Assembly: GCA_005239945.1 (NCBI GenBank)
Contig: SBAY01000346.1
Coordinates: 1 to 34,798 of the forward strand
DNA length: 34,798 nt
Reading direction: 5' to 3'
Source: Nitrospira sp.
GTDB taxonomy: Bacteria > UBA9089 > CG2-30-40-21 > SBAY01
Below, in pieces: positions 25,897 through 34,798 of the stretch (position 1 is the stretch's first letter; every line of letters starts with the position of its first letter). Under the pieces are notes generated by a model. That model saw only the letters and a list, made by a program, of their open reading frames with translations. It ran no database searches and was not told the DNA's origin. The translations under genes were made by a program, and so were the position numbers.

Positions 25897-27436
25897 GAAA
25901 GACTAAAGCCTGACCTCCTGCCTTCAAACTTGATAAGGTAATAGATAGTTCTTCTATAAGTTTTGAATATCTCCTGAAAAGCCAAAATTCTATAGGAAAT
26001 TCATAAAAATTTAATTTAAACCTAATAGTTACTATTATCCTTAATATATATTTAATAAAATCTTTAAAACATTTTATTTTCATTCCTGATTTTCTTAATC
26101 TATAAGTCAAGATAAAATCAATTAAGTCTGCGAATTTTATTAATTTAATGGGAACTTCAACAAAGGATTTATGTCTTGATATATTTGCCCATTCCTCAAA
26201 ACTGTTAGGTTCTTGATATCCTGCCTTTTTACTTAAAAAATATAAGTTATTACCTGGATATGGGGTATAAAAGCCTTGAGAAAAACTACAATTTTTATTC
26301 TTTTTATCTATTGTCCTCATTAATCTTACATTATTTAGTATATCTTCATATATTCCTTTTATAGACATATTTTTGTTTTTAAAAGGGGTTCCAATTATAA
26401 AGGAAAATTGAATCCAAATATCATATTTTGCACATTGTTCAGATACAGCTACAATTTCTTCAAATGTAGTATTTTTATTCATTAATCTTAGGGTTTCATT
26501 ATCTCCTGATTCTGCTCCAATATAAACATGTTTAATCCCTGCCTTCTTTAATAAGATTAACTCATCATCTTTAAATCTTAATAATTGTTTTACAGTTGTA
26601 TCAATCATTCCAAAATTTAAAGAAATACCTTCTTCTAATAATCTTTCACATAATAGCAAAATCCTTTTTTTATCAACAAATACATTATCATCCCGAAATA
26701 AGATAGAATCTATATTATAGGTTTTTATTAAAAACTTAAAATCATTTATTATTTTATCTACCGAATTTCCGTACCATCTACGGCGATATATAACAGGTGT
26801 GCTACAAAATTGGCAATTATTTGGACAACCAATACTTGATATATAATCAATAGACCTTTGGCCAAATTCTGAAAATTGCAAATATTCAGTTCCCGAATAA
26901 ATAAATCGTTCTACATTAATTAAATGATATGGAAGGGAAGGAAGAAGTTTAATATCACATAATTGGCGATTGGGATTATGATATTTTTTGCCTTCTTTTT
27001 TATAACTTAATCCAGGAATGTCACTAACATCTTTATTTTCTACTAAAGCCCAAACCAATTCCTTGAATGTTATCTCTCCTTGACCTCTGACGATATAATC
27101 TACAAGTTCATGCTCAAGAGTCTGGTCCGTCATTATTGTTGGGTGCCAACCACCCCAAATCAAAGGTAAATCTGGGAAATTCTTTCGGACAGATTTAGCT
27201 ACTCGAAGAGATTCTAAAATATTTCTTCCGGTTAAACAGGTAAATCCTACACAAATCGCATCGCTACATTTAATTAATAGTTTTTCAGTAACATCCTCCT
27301 GTGGGGTAGAAACAAATATATCAATATCAAAATCCTGATGTAGAAATCTTGAGATAGATAATAAAGCAAATGGTAAAATCAATTGAGGATGTCGTTCAAA
27401 TTTAGGATTAAAAAGGATTATTCTTCTTTTTATCAT
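25883..27436 (-). CDS. B12-binding domain radical SAM protein
   Basis: N-terminal cobalamin-binding-like region; ISSIGCPNNCQFCSTP (CxxxCxxC); IKHVYIGAESGDNETLRLMNK. Confidence 0.9.
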   Translation of the reverse strand: MIKRRIILFNPKFERHPQLILPFALLSISRFLHQDFDIDIFVSTPQEDVTEKLLIKCSDAICVGFTCLTGRNILESLRVAKSVRKNFPDLPLIWGGWHPTIMTDQTLEHELVDYIVRGQGEITFKELVWALVENKDVSDIPGLSYKKEGKKYHNPNRQLCDIKLLPSLPYHLINVERFIYSGTEYLQFSEFGQRSIDYISSIGCPNNCQFCSTPVIYRRRWYGNSVDKIINDFKFLIKTYNIDSILFRDDNVFVDKKRILLLCERLLEEGISLNFGMIDTTVKQLLRFKDDELILLKKAGIKHVYIGAESGDNETLRLMNKNTTFEEIVAVSEQCAKYDIWIQFSFIIGTPFKNKNMSIKGIYEDILNNVRLMRTIDKKNKNCSFSQGFYTPYPGNNLYFLSKKAGYQEPNSFEEWANISRHKSFVEVPIKLIKFADLIDFILTYRLRKSGMKIKCFKDFIKYILRIIVTIRFKLNFYEFPIEFWLFRRYSKLIEELSITLSSLKAGGQALVFHGNE

Positions 27437-27452
27437 AGGATATATCTTCTCC

Positions 27453-28820
27453 TTATATTTTTATAATATTTTTTAGCATTACAGTTAATCCTATTAAGTA
27501 ATATAAAACTTCCATACCTTCTACACTAATAAACATAGCACATATTAAATATCCATAAAAGGCACATTCTAACATATGGGTATGGTGGATAACCCAAAGA
27601 TTTTTATTGGAAATTTTAGTTTTTTTTCTTAAATCATGTAAATCCAACAATGAAATTCCTATTAATAAAAAAAAGAAAATTAACGCAGGGATGCCATTTT
27701 CTGCCGTCATTTCTATAAAGGCATTATGGGCTACTCGTCCAACATCTACTTGAGGATTATAAAGATCTGAAAGTAGTCCAAAATTATCTGGACCAACTCC
27801 TGTCAGTGGATAATCACGAATCATTCCAAATCCTGCCTGCCATGCTTCTATCCTTTCCATAGCAGACCCATCCTCTTTATAAGTAGAAATAGTACTCATT
27901 CTTAACCTATATTCCTCGGGAAGAATAAACGGCAGAAAAGGTATCAGGAAAAGACCGCACCCTAAGACTAATAATTTCATTTTATTATTTGCCTTCAGGA
28001 ACATAATTATCAAAACTCCAATCATTCCTAAAAAAGCTCCTCTTGAATAGGTACATATAATAGTCATAATTGTTGCTGGGAAAAATGTTAATATACATAA
28101 TTTTCTCCTGAGATTTAATTTATTTTCCGTTAAGAAAGGATAAAAAACAAAAGGAAGACCTATAACCATAATCATGCCAAAAAAGATGTTATCAGTTGCA
28201 AATTTACCCCCTATTCCACAAAGATATTTAGCTCCTGAAATATATGCCTTTGTTCCATACAATCCTAAAAAAGCAAATATAGCCGTAAAAAGCCAGACAG
28301 CACCTAAATATTGATTTTTCGACCTAATAAGGATAATACTAATAAAGTAGAAGATAAATGCCTTAGAATATGAATTCCATAGTCGGTAGAGAGCAACCTC
28401 TCGATTATAAGCAAAGATAGTTGAAAAAATCAAAATAGTCCAAAGTGCGATAATAATGGAATGTTGTTTAGTCCAAATAAAATTTAATTTAGTTTTTGCT
28501 ATGTAAAGAACTCCAACAATACCAGTAAATAAAATATTTATTAATGCCATTCTTGGATAATTACTCCAAACTAAAGTTTGCGGAGCTACAAGTTCAATTA
28601 GATAATACCCATATATACCAAAGAATGGATAAATAAACACAAAGACTAAATATATGGTAAGGAATGTAATAAGCAAGGCGTTACGTGGTGGGAAAAATAG
28701 AGTTAATAACCCTAACAATAAAGCGATAATAAAAAAGAATATTATGTTAGTAATTGGTAAACCTAAAGTCCTGCCCCAATTTTCTAAAACAATCATTTTT
28801 CCCTTAAATTCCCTAATCAT
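27453..28820 (-). CDS. O-antigen ligase/polymerase family membrane protein
   Basis: Polytopic; CTYSRGAFLGMIGVLIIMFL, ERIEAWQAGFGMIRDYPLTGVGPDNFG, AHNAFIEMTAENGIPALIFF. Confidence 0.9.
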   Translation of the reverse strand: MIREFKGKMIVLENWGRTLGLPITNIIFFFIIALLLGLLTLFFPPRNALLITFLTIYLVFVFIYPFFGIYGYYLIELVAPQTLVWSNYPRMALINILFTGIVGVLYIAKTKLNFIWTKQHSIIIALWTILIFSTIFAYNREVALYRLWNSYSKAFIFYFISIILIRSKNQYLGAVWLFTAIFAFLGLYGTKAYISGAKYLCGIGGKFATDNIFFGMIMVIGLPFVFYPFLTENKLNLRRKLCILTFFPATIMTIICTYSRGAFLGMIGVLIIMFLKANNKMKLLVLGCGLFLIPFLPFILPEEYRLRMSTISTYKEDGSAMERIEAWQAGFGMIRDYPLTGVGPDNFGLLSDLYNPQVDVGRVAHNAFIEMTAENGIPALIFFFLLIGISLLDLHDLRKKTKISNKNLWVIHHTHMLECAFYGYLICAMFISVEGMEVLYYLIGLTVMLKNIIKI

Positions 28821-30285
28821 GTTTTGTTCCTTTTATATTATATTTATTCAGGATTTCCTTTAATTTATTCTTTTCTTCATCAGTATAAAAATTCAAATAG
28901 TATAAGACAATAAAAAAGCTTAATAAAAGTAGTCCTTTTAATGAAATAGAAATCAATAAAGAATGAGAATAAACTAAAAAAGAGAGTAGATATATTCCTC
29001 CTCCAACTAAAAACATTTTTAAAATTCTAGAAAATTCATATGGAATATAATATAATCTATTCGAAATAAAAAGGGTAATAAAAGTCATCAGGGAAAATGA
29101 GGCTATTTTAACATATCCTGCCCCCATCATCGCATACCTTGGTATAAGCAACCAACTTAGCAGTAAATTAGCCCCTGCGGTAATCCAACTAATAATTGGT
29201 AACCATTTAGTCTTTTTCTCAAGACGAATCCCTGTATCTAAACAATAGTTAAGACCCAAAAAGATATAACTGAATATAATCAAGGGAACTATTTTATATG
29301 CCTCAAAAAACTCTGGTGTAGTAATAATTTTTAGTACATCTTTGATAAGAACAGAAATAGAAAGTCCTAGAAATATCATCACAAATGCAAAATAAGTCAA
29401 TATTTTAGCATAAATCTGTTTAGCATTTTTTCTCTTAGATATATCAAATATAGCAGCAGACCAGATCAATAAAAATGGTTCTAATATTAAAACACTCACC
29501 ACCATCCCAAATTTGTATCCTAAGGCATAAAGACCTACAATATGCAAGGTAGAGAACCGCTTTAAAAAAAATCTATCTATAAAATGTAAGATATACATAG
29601 CAAAATTTGCTGGTATTAAAGGCATACTATAGGCCAACATCTCCTTTAATTTTTTAATTTCAAACTTGATTTTTATCCCTTTTAAAGTAAGCGGGATTAA
29701 AATTACAGCACTTATAGTATGAACCACTACCTTACTGTATAAAATACCTACTATCCCTATCTTTAATAAGACCACAAAATATATATTTAAACTAACTCCT
29801 AATAGCAATTCTAATATAGAAATAATTGTGAAAAATGTAGATTTCTCCTTTACTCTAATAAATGCAAAGGGGATATCTGAAATACCTCTCATAAACAAGG
29901 CACAAAACAATATCATAAAAAGGGAAGAATATATTTTTGTACCACAAACAAATTCGGATAAATCTTCTTTAAAATTGAGTAATATTATCAGGCAAATTAA
30001 ACTACATGTACAGGAGGAAATAATAGCCGTACTAATTACAGCATCCTTATCTTTTGGATTATCATAATAATGATAAAATCTAAATATTGCCCAAGAAAGT
30101 CCCAATGCCATAACTTCCATAACCACAAAGCCTGCCAACTCCATTAATTCTAATACTCCATAATCAGTAGGGGTTAAGTATCGTGTATAAACAGGTATCA
30201 TTAAAAACCCAATAACCTTACGCAAGACACTTCCACTACCATATACAAGAGAATGCTTAAGTAATCTTTTTATTTCTTGAAACAT
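28813..30285 (-). CDS. Polysaccharide flippase (Wzx/oligosaccharide exporter family)
   Basis: 490 aa polytopic; HSLVYGSGSVLRKVIGFLMIPVYTRYLTPTDYGVLELM. Confidence 0.9.
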   Translation of the reverse strand: MFQEIKRLLKHSLVYGSGSVLRKVIGFLMIPVYTRYLTPTDYGVLELMELAGFVVMEVMALGLSWAIFRFYHYYDNPKDKDAVISTAIISSCTCSLICLIILLNFKEDLSEFVCGTKIYSSLFMILFCALFMRGISDIPFAFIRVKEKSTFFTIISILELLLGVSLNIYFVVLLKIGIVGILYSKVVVHTISAVILIPLTLKGIKIKFEIKKLKEMLAYSMPLIPANFAMYILHFIDRFFLKRFSTLHIVGLYALGYKFGMVVSVLILEPFLLIWSAAIFDISKRKNAKQIYAKILTYFAFVMIFLGLSISVLIKDVLKIITTPEFFEAYKIVPLIIFSYIFLGLNYCLDTGIRLEKKTKWLPIISWITAGANLLLSWLLIPRYAMMGAGYVKIASFSLMTFITLFISNRLYYIPYEFSRILKMFLVGGGIYLLSFLVYSHSLLISISLKGLLLLSFFIVLYYLNFYTDEEKNKLKEILNKYNIKGTKHD

Positions 30286-30306
30286 AAATTAGCCTTACTT
30301 CTAAAT

Positions 30307-31041
30307 TTATTCCTCTTCCTTATCCCAGTATTCCTCTTTTAAAATAGCCTTTTCTAAATCATCCATCGCTCCAATATCAACCCAATCTTCTTTTATATGG
30401 TAGGCAGAAACTTTTTTATTCACTTCAATTAATTTATTAATAAGATGTGGAATTCCATAAAAGGTATTATTGGGAATAAATTCTATAATCTCAGGATTTA
30501 ATACATAGATTCCTGATGAGATAAAATAATTATGAGTCGGTTTTTCTTCTATATTAGAGATTAATCCATTTTCCATAGTATTAATAACCCCATAAGGCAC
30601 TTGTACGTTATAAGAAACTACCCCTACCGTCATTTCAACCTTTTTAATGAAGTGATAGTCCATTATCGTTTTAAAATTCAACTTAGTTAGAATATCCCCA
30701 TTTATGACTAAAAATGGATTTTTATCTACATCAGAAATTAATTTTAGAGATCCTGCTGTCCCTAATTCCTGTGGTTCTTTAATATAAGAAATATTAACCC
30801 CAAAATTTGACCCATTCCTAAAATAAGCCTGAATTAATTCTGCTTTATATCCTACAGTTAAAATAATATCGTTAAATCCTGCTTTATGAAGTTGTCCAAT
30901 AATGATCTCAAGAATAGGCTTTTTACCAACAGGCAATAAAGGTTTAGGGATAGAGTAAGTTAAGGGTCGTAACCGTTTCCCTAAACCACCAGCCATAATA
31001 ACTGCTTTCATATATTTTACCTCACTCATATAATATAGCAC
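30307..31041 (-). CDS. Sugar nucleotidyltransferase
   Basis: MKAVIMAGGLGKRLRPLTYSIPKPLLPVGKKPILE, KEPQELGTAGSL, NGDILTKLNF; MKAV start likely about 10 codons inside the ORF. Confidence 0.92.
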   Translation of the reverse strand: MLYYMSEVKYMKAVIMAGGLGKRLRPLTYSIPKPLLPVGKKPILEIIIGQLHKAGFNDIILTVGYKAELIQAYFRNGSNFGVNISYIKEPQELGTAGSLKLISDVDKNPFLVINGDILTKLNFKTIMDYHFIKKVEMTVGVVSYNVQVPYGVINTMENGLISNIEEKPTHNYFISSGIYVLNPEIIEFIPNNTFYGIPHLINKLIEVNKKVSAYHIKEDWVDIGAMDDLEKAILKEEYWDKEEE

Positions 31042-31110
31042 TTATTAATCGAAACTTGACATAAAGCAGATAAATTTAACTATCAACGGTCGATTCAGCG
31101 AATAATTTTT

Positions 31111-31212
31111 ACCACAAAGGCACGAAGATACAAAGGTTCACTAAAATATACATCTAATTATCCGTTTAAGGGGTTAAAAATTCTCTTTGTGCGTCTTAGT
31201 ACCTTTGGGTCA
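31111..31212. repeat. Imperfect inverted repeat of the CACAAAGG octamer type
   Basis: accacaaaggcacgaagatacaaaggttcactaaaat ... ctctttgtgcgtcttagtacctttgggt; shares the 11-mer ttcactaaaat with the 8.6-kb copy. Confidence 0.65.
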
Positions 31213-31290
31213 GATTCTTTAAGTTTTTTCATGCCTGCCTGAACGATTACCTTTTTTCAATAGTAAAGATTTGCCTAATAACTGCTATAT

Positions 31291-31368
31291 GTAGCGAGTA
31301 GAGGGTAAAGAGAAAAAAATAGGCAGCTAGTGATATTCTCTTTCCTCTCTACCCCCTCTACTCACTAC
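31291..31368. repeat. Heptamer-repeat foldback element
   Basis: gtagcgagtagaggg (31291-31305) / ccctctactcactac (31354-31368), one mismatch; units GTAGCGA GTAGAGG GTAAAGA GAAAAAA and, on the other strand, GTAGTGA GTAGAGG GGGTAGA GAGGAAA. Confidence 0.85.
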
Positions 31369-31382
31369 TCTTTTTTAACCTC

Positions 31383-32372
31383 CTATATGTTATAAATAAA
31401 CGGCTTATAAAGCGAGATGAACTCGGAAATCCATTCAATGGTTTGTTTTAAACCTTCTTCTAAACTAACTTTAGGTTCCCAATTAAGTAAATTTTTGGCT
31501 TTAGAGTTATCTGCCCATAATCTTTCAACCTCACTATCTACGGGTCTGATTCTCGTGGCATCAAATGAAAATTTAACCTTTCTCCCAATTAATGAAATTA
31601 TCTTCTCCGCTAATTCTCCCATACTAATCTCAAAATTAGAACCAATGTTGATGATTTCAAATACCGACCTGGGTGATTCAGCAATTTTTATAAATCCTTC
31701 AATGGTATCTTTTACAAATGTAATATCTCTGGTTGGATGGGTAGCGCCAATAAAGACTGTGTCTTGAGTTAATGCTTGCGTAATAATAGTTGGGATAACT
31801 GCTCTTGCTGATTGCCTTGGGCCATAGGTATTAAATGGTCTAATAATAGTTATGGGCAGTCCATAGGAACGATAGAAACTCTCAGCAATCATATCTGCCC
31901 CTATTTTACTTGCTGAATATGGAGATTGACCTTGAAGAGGATGTTTTTCATCAATTGGAACATATTGAGCTGTCCCATATACCTCACTTGTGGATGTGTG
32001 AATAATCTTTTCTATTCCCTTTTCTTTAGCGGCATTGAGAACATTTAAGGTTCCAAAAATATTGGTTTCTATTACTTCATTAGGATGGATATAAGAATAA
32101 GGGATGGCAATTAGGGCCCCTAAGTGAAAAACAATTTCTATTTTTTCCATAGCCTTATTTATGGCGTCACTATCCCTTAAATCTCCCTGAATTATTTCTA
32201 TTTTTTCTTTAATCTGTGGGGGAATAATCTCTATAAGTCCATAATTTCCCCTTGAATTATATCTCACAAAAACTCTTACATCAGCCTCCAATTCTACCAG
32301 TCTTTCCGTTAAATGACTTCCAATAAATCCACCCGCCCCTGTTATTAATACCTTTTTACCCTTCCAGTCCAT
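31383..32372 (-). CDS. NAD-dependent 4,6-dehydratase, LegB-like
   Basis: MDWKGKKVLITGAGGFIGSHL, IHTSTSEVYGTAQYVPIDEKHPLQGQSPYSASKIGADMIAESFY, FNTYGPRQSARAVIPTII. Confidence 0.85.
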   Translation of the reverse strand: MDWKGKKVLITGAGGFIGSHLTERLVELEADVRVFVRYNSRGNYGLIEIIPPQIKEKIEIIQGDLRDSDAINKAMEKIEIVFHLGALIAIPYSYIHPNEVIETNIFGTLNVLNAAKEKGIEKIIHTSTSEVYGTAQYVPIDEKHPLQGQSPYSASKIGADMIAESFYRSYGLPITIIRPFNTYGPRQSARAVIPTIITQALTQDTVFIGATHPTRDITFVKDTIEGFIKIAESPRSVFEIINIGSNFEISMGELAEKIISLIGRKVKFSFDATRIRPVDSEVERLWADNSKAKNLLNWEPKVSLEEGLKQTIEWISEFISLYKPFIYNI

Positions 32373-33331
32373 AAGTTTACTCCTCCTTTAATTTTTTTTC
32401 TCCAAAAATCTAATAAATCTTTTAAAGTTCTGTTTAATGGTATTTCAGGAGACCAGCCTGTTTGATTTTTAAATTTAGAATAATCTCCAATCTGAACAGG
32501 AATATCTGCCGGTCTCATTCTATTTGGGTCCTGTTCAATTTCTATTTTTATTTGTGAAAAACTTAAAAGAATGTCTAATATTTCTTTTGTTGAGTAATCT
32601 TTTCCCGAGCAAATATTATATACCTCACCAAATATCCCTTTTTCTACTGCTAACCAATATCCTCTAACTATATCCCGAACATCTGTAAAATCCCGTTTAG
32701 CTTCTAAATTACCTACCTTGATGATTGATTCTTGAAGTCCTTTCTCAATCATCGCAATTTGCCTGGCAAAGTTAGAACAGACAAAATCTTCTCGTTCTCC
32801 TGGCCCTGTAATATTAAAAGCCCTTGTCCGAATTATCTTCAAATTATAATTATTGAAATACTGATAACCTACCATGTCTTGAAGGATTTTACTTATTCCA
32901 TAAGGACTTATTGGTCTAAAAAGACATTTTTCATTTATCGGATTTTCTTCTTTGGGTACCAATCCATATTCAGCACTTGAACCAGGGACAAGGATGATAG
33001 GGTTAATTTCTACAGCTCTAATTGCTTCAAGAAGATTTATAGTTCCTCCAAAATTTGTCATATAAAACTCCATTGTCTTCTCTCTTGAAACAGGGTCAAA
33101 GGTTTTTGCTGACAGGTGAAAAATTATATCTGGTTTAATATTACGAATCAAGGTATATATTTCCTCTTCATTACAAATGTCACATAGAATAACATTAATT
33201 GAATTCAAAACAGAAGAGGTTATCGACTTATTTATATCAATTCCAATAACTTCTCCCATATTTTTGCTCACTAAAAATTTAGCTAACTGCCTACCACAAA
33301 AACCATTTATTCCGGTTATCAATATTTTCAT
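32345..33331 (-). CDS. NAD-dependent epimerase/dehydratase (GDP-mannose 4,6-dehydratase / reductase-like SDR)
   Basis: MKILITGINGFCGRQLAKFL, PYGISKILQDMVGYQYFNNYNLKIIRTRAFNITGPGE, DVRDIVRGYWLAVEKG. Confidence 0.88.
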   Translation of the reverse strand: MKILITGINGFCGRQLAKFLVSKNMGEVIGIDINKSITSSVLNSINVILCDICNEEEIYTLIRNIKPDIIFHLSAKTFDPVSREKTMEFYMTNFGGTINLLEAIRAVEINPIILVPGSSAEYGLVPKEENPINEKCLFRPISPYGISKILQDMVGYQYFNNYNLKIIRTRAFNITGPGEREDFVCSNFARQIAMIEKGLQESIIKVGNLEAKRDFTDVRDIVRGYWLAVEKGIFGEVYNICSGKDYSTKEILDILLSFSQIKIEIEQDPNRMRPADIPVQIGDYSKFKNQTGWSPEIPLNRTLKDLLDFWRKKIKGGVNLWTGRVKRY

Positions 33332-33337
33332 TAATTC

Positions 33338-34714
33338 TTATTCCTTATTTGGGTTTAAATATTTAGAGGCAACCTCTGAGAGAATATATCGATGTTTACC
33401 AGATTTATCAGGGGGAATATTATCTACGAAGTCAACACTTATATTCGTATTTTCTCCCATCATTTCTTTATATTTTGTTTTAATATAATCTACATTTTGG
33501 GGCTCAAATTTATCGGTTTTAACTATTTTAACCAAAATTTCATCAACAGACTTCTGAATAACTTTAAATTTATTAACTCCATTTAAATCCCTGAGCACAT
33601 AGGCAAAAAATCCTCCATAAATACCTTTCCCTTCTTTGGTAACGATATAATCATGGACCCTGCCTTCAACTATCTTCATTAGGGGCAGCCCTCGTCCACA
33701 ACTACATTTTTCTTTATATGGTTGTCCTATATCTCCTGTTTTGTATCTAATAAATGGCATTCCATAATTAGTTAAATCAGTAACTATTATTTCACCAGAT
33801 TCTTCTACATAACCTGCTGCTTCCTGAGGTAGAAATTCAACAATTAAATGGTCTTGATTAATATGGATATTCCCTTGTGGGCACTCATGAGCAACAAACC
33901 CGGCATCGCGACCTCCATAACCATTAGCTACCTTAGTTTTAAAAGTAGATTGAATTAAATCTCGTTGAAAATCATATAAAACCTCCCCAGTAGTAAAAAT
34001 TGCCTTGATTTTTATATTTTTTAGATCAATTCGGTTTTCATTTATAAATTGACAAAGAAAATATATAGCAGATGGATAACCAAATATAGAGGCAGGATGA
34101 TAATTGATTATTATTCGGGCATATTTAGCTAATGATTCCTCTGTCAAATTAAATGCAGAAAGGAGTTGACTGTTGACTAATTTATCTCTAATTTCTCGTA
34201 GTCCATTTTGAACAGATAATTCAATAGGTGAACCCCATAGAACTATCTCTCTTTCTCCTATTTCCACATTCCACCATCTTCTACTTCTAAATCTAGCGGC
34301 TATATCATAGGATACTCTATTTTTATCCACCAAAAATATTAATGGTTCACCGGTAGAACCACCTGTTGTCATTCGTTTTAATTTACCCTTATAATTTTTT
34401 GCGGTCAAATCATTGAAATTAGCCTTGATATTTTCCTTTGTTAAAAATGGAATTTTATTAAGATTTGCCAGACCTTTAATATCATCAGGAGTCATATTCA
34501 ATTCATTAAATACCCTTCTATAATAAGGTACATTTTCATAAGCGTGGGAAAGCAGGTTTTTTAACTTTAGCCATTGAAGATGTTGAATCTCATCTGGCGA
34601 GTACCATTGTGTTTTTTCTAACTCCTTCAGACATTTAAAAGTTTGTCGTCCGAATATAAATTCATTTAAAGGATAGATTAGATGTTTTACTATTATTGGG
34701 TGTCGAGTAGACAT
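33338..34714 (-). CDS. CapK/phenylacetate-CoA ligase-like adenylate-forming protein
   Basis: KRMTTGGSTGEPLIFLVDK, GYPSAIYFL, NGYGGRDAGFVAHECPQGNIHIN; ORF opens at 34723 (TTG) but ATG at 34714 with AAGGAGG 9 nt upstream is preferred. Confidence 0.88.
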   Translation of the reverse strand: MSTRHPIIVKHLIYPLNEFIFGRQTFKCLKELEKTQWYSPDEIQHLQWLKLKNLLSHAYENVPYYRRVFNELNMTPDDIKGLANLNKIPFLTKENIKANFNDLTAKNYKGKLKRMTTGGSTGEPLIFLVDKNRVSYDIAARFRSRRWWNVEIGEREIVLWGSPIELSVQNGLREIRDKLVNSQLLSAFNLTEESLAKYARIIINYHPASIFGYPSAIYFLCQFINENRIDLKNIKIKAIFTTGEVLYDFQRDLIQSTFKTKVANGYGGRDAGFVAHECPQGNIHINQDHLIVEFLPQEAAGYVEESGEIIVTDLTNYGMPFIRYKTGDIGQPYKEKCSCGRGLPLMKIVEGRVHDYIVTKEGKGIYGGFFAYVLRDLNGVNKFKVIQKSVDEILVKIVKTDKFEPQNVDYIKTKYKEMMGENTNISVDFVDNIPPDKSGKHRYILSEVASKYLNPNKE

Positions 34715-34753
34715 ATTCAACAACCTCCTTTTAATTGCTTAATGCCCCTCACA

Positions 34754-34786
34754 GAACCGTGCTTGAGGTTTTCCCTCACACGGCTC
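34754..34786 (-). ncRNA. Group II intron domain V
   Basis: - strand GAGCCGTGTGAGGGAAAACCTCAAGCACGGTTC: AGC triad, outer GAGCCGTG/CACGGTTC helix, 2-nt AG bulge, inner TGAGG/CCTCA helix, GAAAA loop. Confidence 0.85.
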
Positions 34787-34798
34787 TTCGGTAATACA

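Noticed and set aside
31053-31081. Possible + strand promoter TTGACA near 31053
   Set aside because: No -10 of comparable quality at 17 bp and no + strand gene downstream.
31417-31767. 116-aa + strand ORF
   Set aside because: Antisense to the LegB-like gene; no family motif.
33177-33488. 103-aa + strand ORF
   Set aside because: Overlaps the ends of two well-supported - strand genes; no motif.

Overview
The window reads as part of a Gram-negative, uncultured-type bacterial genome; taxonomy cannot be fixed from sequence alone. Left part, + strand: tRNA-Glu(UUC), a clan AA aspartic protease, purH, lysS, a RelE-type toxin-antitoxin pair, a LolC/E-like permease and a LolD-like ATPase. From about 6.6 kb to the right end everything is on the - strand: a PilX-like minor pilin, a TPR protein, a PEP-CTERM protein, a PIG-L deacetylase, a glycosyltransferase/phosphoglycosyltransferase fusion, a FemAB-like protein, a 1626-aa secreted protein (PcRGLX-like lyase + Ig-like + cohesin + dockerin + cohesin + sorting tail), a phosphatidylserine decarboxylase-like protein, and a surface polysaccharide cluster (polysaccharide deacetylase, ATP-grasp, GT4, B12 radical SAM, O-antigen ligase/polymerase, flippase, nucleotidyltransferase, LegB-like and second SDR, CapK-like). 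Most notable signals: (1) at least five intergenic or gene-end sites carry different sequences that share an exact 7-bp period, mostly arranged as foldbacks, with one case where the two arms differ by one whole 7-nt unit; (2) a group II intron domain V at the extreme right edge with no recognisable domain VI; (3) the cohesin-dockerin-cohesin lyase; (4) a PEP-CTERM substrate with exosortase-associated neighbours but no exosortase in the window; (5) an unannotated 28-codon ORF that ends 1 nt before the FemAB start; (6) five matching promoters, all with a 17-bp spacer. All family assignments are from reading motifs by eye; no database search was run.
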